A DNA stretch of 64,000 nt, taken from contig MU839828.1 in NCBI GenBank assembly GCA_030411725.1, forward strand, positions 3,534,001-3,598,000, written 5' to 3'. The notes under the pieces were generated by a model, which saw only the letters and a list, made by a program, of their open reading frames with translations, searched no databases and was not told where the DNA came from. The position numbers and the translations under genes were made by a program. Origin of the DNA: Echria macrotheca. Its lineage: Eukaryota > Ascomycota > Sordariomycetes > Sordariales > Schizotheciaceae. This document shows, piece after piece, positions 32,581 through 42,316 of this stretch; the stretch's first letter is position 1; every line of letters starts with the position of its first letter.

Positions 32581-33653
32581 TCACAGATACCGCGAAGTTC
32601 TCCATGAAAACCCTTCTGCACCGCTCATCCGCCGCTCAATCCCCTTGATGGCCTTCGCCAGCCGTATCCTGGATTCCCCCTCTGTCCCTTCCATCACCGC
32701 CTCAGCCATATCCAGGAACTCAACTTCCCAAGCCCTCACAAGCGCGAAACACAGCCTCTTGGCCGCGCCGACCGAAACTCCCACCTCATCCGCTAGAATT
32801 CGCACACCATTTACCAGCACAGCACCCTGCCCCAGCGTCTTCGCCGCCTTCCACTCGCGGTCGAACGAAAAGACGTCGTTGAGGATGCTAACGTGGTAAT
32901 TGGCAACCCGCTCCAGCGGCGCAAGCAGCGAAGACTCGGCCTCGGTCAGGACCATGTCTTCGGTCCAATACAACAGGGCACGGCAAATGGGCATACCGAC
33001 GTCAATCTCACGGAAAACGAGGTAGTCGCCCAGGGTGGTGGCGGCACCCCGCGAAGCGTCGCAGTGGCAAGCTAGCATGTCGAGGTACGTCGACAGGATA
33101 GCAGTAGACGCTTTGCTAGAGACGGCCCGGATGCGGTCAAAGATGTCGCGGTGCATCCGCTCGATGGTGGATTTCGGAGCAAAGGTCGATGGAGCATCGA
33201 AGAGGGCGGCCAAACGCGCGACAACGTCGGTGTTGGCCTCGAACGAGTGGTGGTCGAACCAGTCTGGCAACAGGCCGAAGTTAGCCATCCGTAGTACCTG
33301 TGTATGTGTGATGGATGGGAGGAAGGGAATGGGCAGGTTGTACCGTCCATCAGGAACCCCAACAGGAGGAGCTCGCAGGCGAGTGTGACGCGGCTTGTGT
33401 CACCAGTGGGAAACATCAACAGGACCACGTCGCTCAACTTCCAGCTGATGAAACCCCTCTTAGCCCTCTCCGACGGCCATTCCCATGTCTCCACCAGGTA
33501 GGAGATCACTTCTCGGTCGATCCTCTGGTGGTCTGGGTGCATCATCGGCTCGGGTAGGGCAGACGGCGGCGCAATGGGCCTCAGGGGGTGGGCTGGCTTT
33601 CCGGTCATGGTGAAAAACTTGAGTGTTGTAAAACGACCTGGTTTGCTCAACAT
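32581..33653 (-). CDS. Type I sesquiterpene synthase, aristolochene-synthase-like
   Basis: Two exons, 33653-33344 and 33263-32581, 330 residues, with an 80-nt intron (GTACAA..CAG). Splicing joins FLMD to DWFDHHSF, creating the metal-binding DDxxD motif DDWFD (residues 103-107). The second metal motif NDVFSFDRE is at 232-240, and the C-terminal SWRTSRY supplies the Arg-Tyr pair that closes over the diphosphate. HPDHQRIDREVISYLVETW near the N terminus and GVSVGAAKRLCFALVRAWE near the C terminus match the fungal aristolochene synthase group. It should ionise and cyclise farnesyl diphosphate in the cytosol; the product cannot be predicted. Length fits the family. A second ATG at 33608 could be the start. 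The next recognised gene on the right is a glycosyltransferase; no P450 is nearby. Confidence 0.9.
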
Positions 33654-36135
33654 CAATGCCTCTCTCCGGATTTTCCTGTGTGGAATTTATACAGAGATTG
33701 TTGTGGGGTGTGGACGCCTGCTATAAGCTCCACACACACCATAGACCATATAGTCTATAAATCAATCAGAGATGGTGATGGCGTGGTCAAGACCCTGGCG
33801 TCAGCACCTCGATGCTCGATAGTCCATGTCATCTTCCAACACGAGTCGCAAAGACTTCTTCAACAGGAATCGCGGTGGCGGTGTCTTCATATCGGCTGTC
33901 AACGTCCACTCACGAAGCGGCTTAAATGGACCGAGAATGGTGTCGGTCGCACCGAGCATCGGGTATACCGTTGGAGTCAGGATCGGTACTCAGACCCCTG
34001 CCAGGGCATCCAAAGCCGGGAATCCGCAGTTGGCGTGCCCTTTTTGACGGATAACGGCCGAATCACGGCTCAGGATTGACTGCTCCATCTCGGCACCCAC
34101 GCGCTCGGTATTGCACTTCTTCTCGTCTTCTTTTTGTCGGCTCTCTTAGCGTGGCCATTTATCGATTTTACCTATTGACATTGATTCCACTTGCAAATTT
34201 GTTAGCTTGGGTTTCCGATCGTTCTCGGCCCGAGACTGACTCGCCACTTACCCTTCGGCAGAGTTCAGCTGCTGTTGTCGCTGTCGGTCGCTGTCGGTCG
34301 CTGCAGCTTTTGACTGATTCGGTCGCAAAGGGAGCCATTTGCGGCAATGGCACAGCCGGGCCGCAAAACTGCCACCATTATTAGCTGTGTGATGCTGTGC
34401 TTTGTTGGGGAGAACGGGACGGCAATAACGTTGGTCAGGAAATCTGAGCTGTTCGGGAATGCAGTGGTGCAGGTGCAGGTGCAGTGTGGGTTGCACAAGT
34501 TGGTGCCCGCTTTGCTCACCGCCTGCCCCTCTTGCTGTAGGGTTAGGGTTCACTGTACACGCACGAGAAAGGGGCATTGTTTACCTGGCAAACATGGTTA
34601 GCGGCTTGGACGAGCAGATGGACCGGCGTCAGACTAATGTTTTGCTGCTGCAACTAACGGCTGCAGCGGACTTTCTGTCATAGCTTCCCCATCTAGTTCC
34701 ACTTGGTCTGTTCCGTCGACTCAGCGCCTATAAGTACGGCTTCCAGAGCTTGTCTGCTAGGTAGCCCAACAGAACCAGTGTTCTGTACCGCTTCATTTGT
34801 CAATCGCCGAGCCGATTGAAATTTCTCAGCAAACAAAAAACCCAGTCTCCTGTTGACATGTGACATCTGACCAGATTGCTCAATTGCAGTACAGACGACG
34901 TCACAGCTGGATGTTTGCTACCCATGCTCGCGTGACCGCGTGGGACCACCGGAAGATATAGAGGTACAGGACTTCGCACCTCGTGCTTGGTACCACAGAG
35001 TCTCCTAGGATGTCCTCGTGCAAAAAGACCCATCCAAGCGTTAAATCCGGGCACCAGAGCCACTTATTTTGCAGAAGTACCTAGCGATGGAGATCGAGAA
35101 TGTGGCTCGGGAAGATAGCCGAGGTAGCTGGTACAATGAACCGTGGCGGGATGGAGTCTGTGGTTGAAACAAGCCTGGGCATCGGAGAATTAATGACTTG
35201 CAGGGAGAGCTACATTCGATGGTGCAGGGTGGTATATATAGAGACGTTGTTAGCTCTCGCGAAAAACACCCCAGCAATATCCGATATACCAACCCAGACA
35301 TGCGAACTTGTCCGTTGGCGCCGTGTGGGATGAAAAGATGGATCAGACCATGGAAGGGACGATGGCTGGTGTTCCAGCACCCACTGGCGCGGAACGGAAC
35401 CGGAGCATGGCTTCAGAGAGCCACTGCCAGCGCACCTCGACAATCGCTTCACCACGTTACTCAAGCAAACTCCCGCCATGGCCAAACAAAGCTGTTGACT
35501 CTTCTATGCTGACTCTGCTTTGGATGAGCTGGGGTTGTGGTTCTGACGCGTCTAGGCGCGTTCTTTGTTGCGCGTGTGCCCGACCTCCTTCCTATATGAG
35601 CTATCTTCCTCCTCAATAACTGGCCTAGGGCTACTAGATCACGATCGTTCCTGCCTTAGTGCCTCTATCGATGCACGAAAAGGCTGATAAGGCACGCTAA
35701 ATTCACACGGTCAGCTGCAAATTCCAAATCTTTCCTCCACCATTCGATCCCAGTCTTCCTTCCTCTTTCCACGACCAACTCTTCTTCACCACTAGCCTTT
35801 CTTTCTTCTCCCAACATCAAACTTGCCTTGTGAAACCACTTCTTCACCACCAAATTCACAAGCGCTTCCTCTTCGCGATCGGATCCCAGCTGTCTGTCAC
35901 TCCTTCAGAACCAGTCCTGGCCCCATCAGCACTTACGAATTCATTTCGAAAGCTGGGATCTCGATCGCCGAGTCTGCCTCTTTCGCAACACTTCCTACCC
36001 CGCGCCCCCTTCGCGGTTTCGGTGATCTCCCTCCCTCCATCCTGGAGCTATTCGAGTCGCCGAAGCCAACGCCGATTCCTCGCGCCCTTCCTACCAAAGC
36101 GATCTCCCAACCCGAATCCCCTACCCATCCCCAAA
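33654..36135. other. Divergent intergenic region with pyrimidine-rich leader
   Basis: About 2.5 kb between the terpene synthase (minus) and the glycosyltransferase (plus), so both promoters lie here. The last 400 bp before 36136 are rich in C and T, typical of the leader of a highly expressed fungal gene. A short tandem CGCTGTCGGT repeat lies at about 34276-34302, and a TAGGGTTAGGGTT word near 34538. No gene is recognised. Confidence 0.5.
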
Positions 36136-37846
36136 ATGAACACCTCCGCCGATCACACTGAGGTCGCAATTGGCGCCGACCAGCCTACCAATGGTCATGG
36201 CAAGCACATCAACGGCACCGGTGACATTCTCTCCGGGGCCATTGAGGCTGTCAAGGGGTTTGCGAACATTCTTCACAATGGCATCGAGGGTACCAACGGC
36301 CACGGCAAGACCGTGAACGGCACAAAAAAGACAGTCGCCGAGAATCGTTACGCTGCTAACGGTGTTAATCACCCAGACATCCCGCATTTGCGTGTCTTCC
36401 TGGTTCAGACCGCTCAGGGATTGACCCCCTCTTCGGGCGGATACAAGGCTAACATCAGCCTTCTCCGTGAGCTCGCCAACGCAGGCCACGACACCGCTCA
36501 GATCTGCTATGGTTTTGAGAGTGAAATCGAAATGTACGCCAAGCGCGCCGCAGAGAAGAATATCAACCCTTCCGTTGTCGAGGAGAGTTTCCCCGTCTAC
36601 GACGCCGAGGGAAAAGCTCACCAACTCGTGGTCAAGACTTTCACGGATGAGTACAAGATATTCAACATCGCGATTTCGCGAAAGCCTTTCAACATTGCCT
36701 ACCCTGTCAAGGAGTTCTTCCGCGACACCAAAGCATTCCTGGAGGTAAGCGCGCCGTGTACAAAACGCTAGAAGTGATGAGGACTAATACCGGCCGCAAC
36801 AGAACGGTATCTTCGACGCAGACGGCAACATCCACAACGTCAATCAGCGCATCGAGACAATCGTGAAGCTCTTCTCCAAGTACATTTCACAGTTCAAGCC
36901 TACCCATGTGATCTTCAACGATGCTCTCACAATGAAAGTTGCGGCCTACCACCCACTCCGCAAGACCTTCAAGAGCGTCGCTGTCATCCACACAGCGGAG
37001 CAACTCCCCTTTGGTCCCTTCTGCCAGGGAATTGACGGCCACTGTCTCTCTCCCAAGCTCGAGGACAACATGCTGCGGGAGTTGGATGGTATCTGGGCTG
37101 TTTCGCGCGCCATTCAGAATTACTGCATGACATACGGTGATCTGGACACGACCTTTCTCGTGCACAGCAACTTGACATACCTGGACGTGAATACTGGCGG
37201 CATGCCTCGCGTCCGAAACAACGTCGACAAGATTGATGTCGGCATGGTCAACCCTTGCCCGCACAAGGGTCTTCCGATTCTCCTCGAGCTCGCCGAGCAG
37301 CTTCCGCATATCAACTTTGTGACCTGGCGCAGCTGGGGTACCGACGATGCGCACGTCGATCAGTTGAGCAGCCTCGCCAACGTCAAGTAAGTTTTCATCC
37401 AGATTTGAGGTGTTGCTCAATTTAAGCTAATACGTCGCAGAGTTGAGCCTACCACGCGAAACACGGACGAAATCTGGGATCGAATCAAGGTCCTGATTGC
37501 CCCTTCGGTTTGGCACGAGGCTTGGGGCATCATTGTCACGGAGGCGCAGCTTCGAGGAATCCCGGTCATTGCGTCGGATGCGGGCGGACTTCCGGAGGCC
37601 AAGATCAACTTGCCGTACTGCCTTCCGGTCAAGATGGTTGATGGCAAGCGGGATGCGGACGGTCATTACATTGTTCCCAAGCAGGACATCACTCTCTGGA
37701 AACAGAAGCTAGAGCTCCTGATGACGAACCGTGATGCGTACGAGAAGCTCGCTGCTCGCACCGCCAAGGAGTCTGCTGAGTGGCTGAATTCGCTTGATGC
37801 CCATGCCCATGCGAAGTGGCTCGCCGGTATGATGGAGCACAAGTAG
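36136..37846 (+). CDS. GT4-type (GT-B fold) glycosyltransferase
   Basis: Three exons: 36136-36744, 36803-37386 and 37441-37846, 532 residues; introns 58 and 54 nt. The start is the ATG in ccaaaATGaac after a long pyrimidine-rich leader. The first 80 or so residues are Asn/Gly/His-rich with a repeated NGHGK..NGT pattern. The catalytic part begins at about PHLRVFLVQTAQGL, has the glycine-rich SSGGYKANISLLRELANAGH of the N-terminal Rossmann half, HTAEQLPFGPFCQGIDG in the middle, and the retaining-GT4 signature HEAWGIIVTEAQ (E-x7-E) followed by GIPVIASDAGGLPEA. The acceptor sugar or lipid is unknown. No membrane segment or signal is seen, so cytosolic action is likely. Confidence 0.88.
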
Positions 37847-38887
37847 ATGCACCACGATGCCCATTCTGTGTCCCGGTGACGTGCGTCCGGTAGAGGGGGT
37901 GTGCACATGTGGCCATTTTGTCCATTGTCCTGGCCTGCTCGTCTGGAGCCCCCTGTATCAGAATGATGAATCCCATACAGGTAGATCGTACAAGGTACTC
38001 TTTTGGGAAGTAGAACAATCGAGATTCTACTGTACATTGTGTGCGCCGACATGGCGTGGATGATGAGCTTGGTGTCCCATGTGAAGTGCTAACCTCAACT
38101 CTAGGTCAGGGCACGACAGAGGTGGACTTTGCCACAATGCAGCAGATAAGTATTGAGTGATGATTCTTGTTCTCTTGCAGCTTCTCGATACTTGCTTTGC
38201 TGTCCGTATCCGTGTTTTCGTTGCTTTCGCCTGGTGTGCGCCGTGATAAACAGACCATTGTGATCAAATTCGTGATAACACTACACAGCATTAGTGTAAA
38301 GTAATGATAGACGAACACTACCCCACACGGGCAAGCTTGTGATGACAAAGGGAAGAAGCCCAACTGCAGAAGAACAATCCAACATCCAAAACCGGCATCT
38401 AAGAAACTAGGGCAGGTAGGCAGGGCCGAACGGAGCTTTAAACTACTGACTCGCTGCGTCCTGCGCGGTGACGAACCCATGCGGTCATCTACTCGGGCCG
38501 CAGCCTTTGTTCTGGGGGTTTTCGGTACCTACGACAAGGTACCTATGTTTGATCCACCACATGACGCTGTAAGGCATCTGCTGTGATGGCTTTCTGCAAA
38601 GTGAGAGTGTGAGAGAGAGAGAAAGAGTCAGGCTTATTCATAGCTACGAAAAAGTCATGGTAATGTCATAGCTTCCTTTTTTATTCCCTTCCGGGTGAGC
38701 CGGGGATACCTACCTTAGTCCGCGCATCTGATTTTGTACACGTATGAATGGTTTGCTGCTTTCCTTGACATATGCTCTTTTTTTGTTTACCAGGACCGCC
38801 TACCTACAACCAGGATTCGTTTCAAAGACAAAAGCCGAGTTCAGGAAAGTAAAAGAAAAAGGAAAAGGAAGAATAACACCATCCAAG
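37847..38887. other. Intergenic, no gene seen
   Basis: About 1 kb between two plus-strand genes. It includes a GA-rich run (38608-38626) and the near-palindrome AAGGTACCTA at about 38536. No coding signal is recognised. Confidence 0.4.
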
Positions 38888-39468
38888 ATGCCCAGATCTA
38901 CCATCGGCCACAGCCAGTCCAAGATTTTCTATCCGTTCCTGGGCGAGGACGACGAGCAGCGCAACGTCGCGCAGGCCGAGATTAAAGAGCTTACGAAGCA
39001 CACGGGGAAGAATCTGAAGGGGTATCTGCCGAGTATATTTTTACCTTCTCCCTCCCTTCCACCTCATCTATCTGATAATAGTTTACTGGATGAAAACTGA
39101 TCCGTGGGTGGGAAACGAAAATAGAGGACCAAGTTGAGGAGGTTAAGCGTATCGAGGCGCAGGAGGTCCGTCCCGCCTTTGGAAATATTGTTGTTGTTAG
39201 GGAGAGAAGCTGAAATAGTGCGTGGGGCAACAGATAATCGAGAAACAGGCCGAGGCGGTGAAGAAGGATCCTACCCTTCCGGTTCGTCGTCCTTTTTGGG
39301 GGAGGGGAGGGCAGCTAACAGTCTCGCTAGGCAACATTGCATGGGAACAGGCCGGCGCGGGGCGCCATGGTGGACAAGGAGCTCATGGTCGAAGATGAGG
39401 AGACGCTGCGTCGGATGGAGGAGCGCAAGCAGCGGAAGAAGAGTCTGGGACATGCCAACACAGAATAG
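38888..39468 (+). CDS. Small conserved-looking protein of unknown function, four exons
   Basis: Exons 38888-39032, 39125-39165, 39234-39281 and 39331-39468 give 123 residues. The introns are 92, 68, 52-class and 49 nt in size range (GTATAT, GTCCGT and GTTCGT donors; the last has a CTAAC branch site). All phases agree. The protein starts MPRSTIGHSQSKIFYPF, then acidic and basic helical stretches (DQVEEVKRIEAQE, EKQAEAVKKDPTLP), then ATLHGNRPARGAMVDKEL and a charged coiled-coil-like C terminus (ETLRRMEERKQRKK). I do not recognise the family. The alternating charges suggest a small helical, possibly RNA- or complex-bound protein. Two internal exons of 41 and 48 nt make the gene easy to miss. Confidence 0.65.
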
Positions 39469-39538
39469 TCAGTTAGCAGGATCTGCTCTGAGAAAGCATT
39501 GGTTATCATTGGAATACAAGTGACATGAAGAAGACAGG

Positions 39539-40420
39539 CTACTTCTGCCGTATGTTCTTGGGCTTGCGCTTCTTGAACACCACGGCCGCTTCATCCTTCA
39601 CTTCTGCCACACCTCCCAGAGGATCATCCCCTGGTGCCTCCTCGCCCGGCTCGTTCTTGATCTCCGGCAGCGGCTCTTTGGCTTCTTCAGGCACTTCCGC
39701 CTCGTCCGCCTCCTGCTTGATAGGTATATCCTCTTGTGGCTCCTCCTTCTTGACCTCCTCCTCCTTTTTTGCGACCTTTGCCAGCGGCCCGCTCAGCAAC
39801 TTATCCAGCTCCTCGTCTGCCTCCTCAACCCGCTTCGAACCAACCCCCCACTTCCTCCGCTTGTTGAACAACCCCTTGATCGCCTCCTCCTGTTCCCTTT
39901 CCTCCTCGGTCCTTTCCCTCTCCCGCTTGACGCCCATCGCGCGCGCCTCATTCGTCCCTTCTTGTCTGTCATCGACATCCTGTTTCGACCCCTCATCCAC
40001 AACCCGCACGTTGGTAACAGTCCACTCGCCCGCCATAGCCATCGTCCCCCTTAGTTCTGTCGGAATATTCACGCCCAGCTCAGCCAGCTGCTCGAGTTGT
40101 CTCTGCCGCTCCGCCTCGGTCATTTGTTTTTGTACAGGAGGTGCGCCATACGCGCCGCCGCTCGTCGGTTTCGACCCCGAGGACGAGGAGGATGTGGTTT
40201 TGGAAACGACGCCATTCAGACGGTCGACCTCGCGGCGGGCGCGCTCCTTGTCGCGCTCCTTCTGTTCGGCGTTGCGGTGGATGTCGCGCAGGGAGCGCTT
40301 GATGGCGCCTTGGTGCTTGCCTGTTGCCTCGTGGTTGGCACGCTCGAGCTTGGTGTCGCGGACGAAGACGGCGCAGTGCTTGCACCAGTATTTTGGGGTG
40401 GATTTCCAGTATTCAGACAT
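39539..40420 (-). CDS. U1-type zinc-finger protein, WBP4-like spliceosome factor
   Basis: A single exon of 293 residues starting at the ATG for MSEYWKSTPKYWCKHC. The frame is open further upstream, but the U1-type finger begins right at this Met, as in homologues. The finger is C13-x2-C16-x13-H30-x5-H36 (YWCKHCAVFV..NHEATGKH). A basic helix follows (RNAEQKERDKERARRE). The rest is charged and disordered, with a KGLFNKRRKWG element and a Glu/Lys-rich C terminus. WBP4/FBP21-type proteins associate with U1/U2 snRNP and pre-catalytic spliceosomes; this protein has the finger but no visible WW domain. It probably acts in the nucleus. Its 3' end lies only about 70 bp beyond that of the convergent small gene. 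Confidence 0.85.
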   Translation of the reverse strand: MSEYWKSTPKYWCKHCAVFVRDTKLERANHEATGKHQGAIKRSLRDIHRNAEQKERDKERARREVDRLNGVVSKTTSSSSSGSKPTSGGAYGAPPVQKQMTEAERQRQLEQLAELGVNIPTELRGTMAMAGEWTVTNVRVVDEGSKQDVDDRQEGTNEARAMGVKRERERTEEEREQEEAIKGLFNKRRKWGVGSKRVEEADEELDKLLSGPLAKVAKKEEEVKKEEPQEDIPIKQEADEAEVPEEAKEPLPEIKNEPGEEAPGDDPLGGVAEVKDEAAVVFKKRKPKNIRQK

Positions 40421-41206
40421 TTTCGCGGTCTGGCAGTCGAAGACTCGTTCGGGTTGGAAATTGTGGTCTGGAGGAGATGGGATTGTTGACGCAGAGAAAT
40501 TCAAGGTGAAGCTTGGAGGCCAAGGCTTTTGGGGAGTGGCGGGGCAGGCCGGAGATACTTCGGCTATTCTCTGCTTGGGAGGTGGACGATGCATTGGCGT
40601 CCCGCAGTGCTGTGGGACTCGGATTGCCCAACACCAAATAGGGCGTGCCCCAAATAATCACCAACAGCTTCACTGACAAACTATTCTTCGCTGCATTTAT
40701 TCCGTACTCATACTCATTTGCTCTTGCTTGAGCCTCTCAATATTATGTATTACCCGCAGCCTGCAGGTAACGCTCCTATGTATTATCTGCCACAACACGG
40801 GGCACTGTTTCAACCTCTGCATCACCAGCTCCCTTATCCATTACATATCGTGACCCTTTCCAGGGAGAAACACATTTAATCGACCATGTGTGAGCAAACA
40901 ATCCATCCATTCCAGGAAATCCGTATCCCTCGCATGGCAATGCATCCAAGCCCCGAAAATGAGTGTAACCACCGCCCTTTTAGCAACGAGAGAATCCGAT
41001 GTAGGCAAAGGAAGAAAAGACACCGCGATGCAGGAGCCGCCGTTCCAATGATTCACCTCGCCATCATTATTATCCCCCGCATTAGTCTGGCACGGATCCT
41101 TGCGTCATGCAGATGCAACCGCTTTTGCTCGAAAAGGACAGACAACCCACATCAGCAGCTCTTCCGAGCCGGACATGTGTGGTGGAAACAATCCCGACAA
41201 AGTCAA
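40421..41206. other. Intergenic, no gene seen
   Basis: About 790 bp that includes the promoter of the zinc-finger gene and the 3' flank of the PIR gene. No further coding signal. Confidence 0.4.
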
Positions 41207-42316
41207 TCAGAGAACCCAGAGGGCGCCGATGAGACCAACGATGAGCGCAGTGGCGGACCCGGCCTGGAAACGGCCAGCGCCGCTGGCGGGCGGAGCATTG
41301 GTCGGGACGACGCTCGGCGGGGGCGCTGGTGCTGTCGCGCTGCGGAACGTAGTGCCGTTGACACCGGTCGCCGAAGGCGCGGGGACCGACACCGCCACCG
41401 AACCAGTCACCGCGGGCGGGGCGGGTCCGGGTCCAGGCGCGACGGGCGTGACCTGAATCTGGCCGTCGGAGAACTGGGACACGGGCGCGACCGAGCTGAC
41501 GGGCGTGGGGACGGCCGTGATGGCGGCGCAGGGCGTGGTATGGCCTTGCACTTGTCCTGCGGGAAATGTCAGTTACGGTTACCCCGGGAGACAAAGAGAA
41601 CGTACCGTCGCCAATCTGGCAAAGAGGGATCGCCTGGGTGGTGGTGATGACCTGGGGCTGGCCGTCGCTCAAGGGCATGACGACAGTCGTGGCAACGATC
41701 GAGGTGCCGACGGTCTTGAGGCCACCGACGACCTCGGCGCCCTCGCCACAAGGCAGCACCATGATCTGGACAGGCTCGCACTGAGCGGCCCACCAGCGGT
41801 CGTACAGGTTGTAGAAGTTACCGGACTTGCACTGGTAGAAAACGGCCGAGTCACCGAGGGCCAGCGAGCCATTGCCGCAGTGGGAGAAGCCAGCGGTGTA
41901 GATGGCGCCGGCCTGCGGCGGACCGTCAAACTGGAACTGGTAGTTGGAGGCGATGTAGCCGGTCCGGTCCAGCGCGTCCTTGATGGTGCCGTCCGAAAGC
42001 GTCGACACGAGAATGCCCTGTCCAGAGCAGGCGGGCGCACGCTTCTGTGGAGCTGTGTCAGCGGTGGTCCTGATGTGGTGTGCTCGGATTGGCCCGGACG
42101 TGGGCTCGGCCCGCGACCCGATCGGACAGCAACACGTACCTGGATCGAGTCTCTCTTGGTCTTCGCGCCGAGGGGAACGATGGCAATTTCGAACTTTCCG
42201 TCAACCGCGGGCTTGCAGCCGTCGGGTGCGGCAGCCTTGGGTGAGATCTTCTCGGTCACGCCCTGGGCGACGGCCGAGCCGACCGCGGCGAGAACAGCGA
42301 ACACCTGATATCTCAT
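41207..42316 (-). CDS. PIR-type covalently linked cell-wall protein
   Basis: Three exons: 42316-42140, 42044-41606 and 41556-41207, 321 residues; introns 95 and 49 nt. The N terminus (MRYQVFAVLAAVGSAVA) is a signal peptide, and KTKRDSIQ-KR looks like a Kex2-type site. The conserved PIR Cys domain follows: CSGQGILVSTLSDGTIKDA, GYIASNYQFQFDGPPQAGAIY, CGNGSLALGDSAVFYQC and FYNLYDRWWAAQC. Two PIR-like repeats follow (CQIGDGQVQ, rebuilt across the second intron, and SQFSDGQIQ); their Gln is the residue known to ester-link to beta-1,3-glucan. The C terminus is hydrophobic (ATALIVGLIGALWVL), which suggests a GPI signal, unusual for classic yeast PIR proteins. The product should strengthen the wall. 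Confidence 0.88.

Noticed and set aside
39525..40676. 383-codon plus-strand frame over the zinc-finger gene
   Set aside because: Antisense shadow: Ser/Cys-rich translation with no motif, while the minus strand has a clear U1-type finger.
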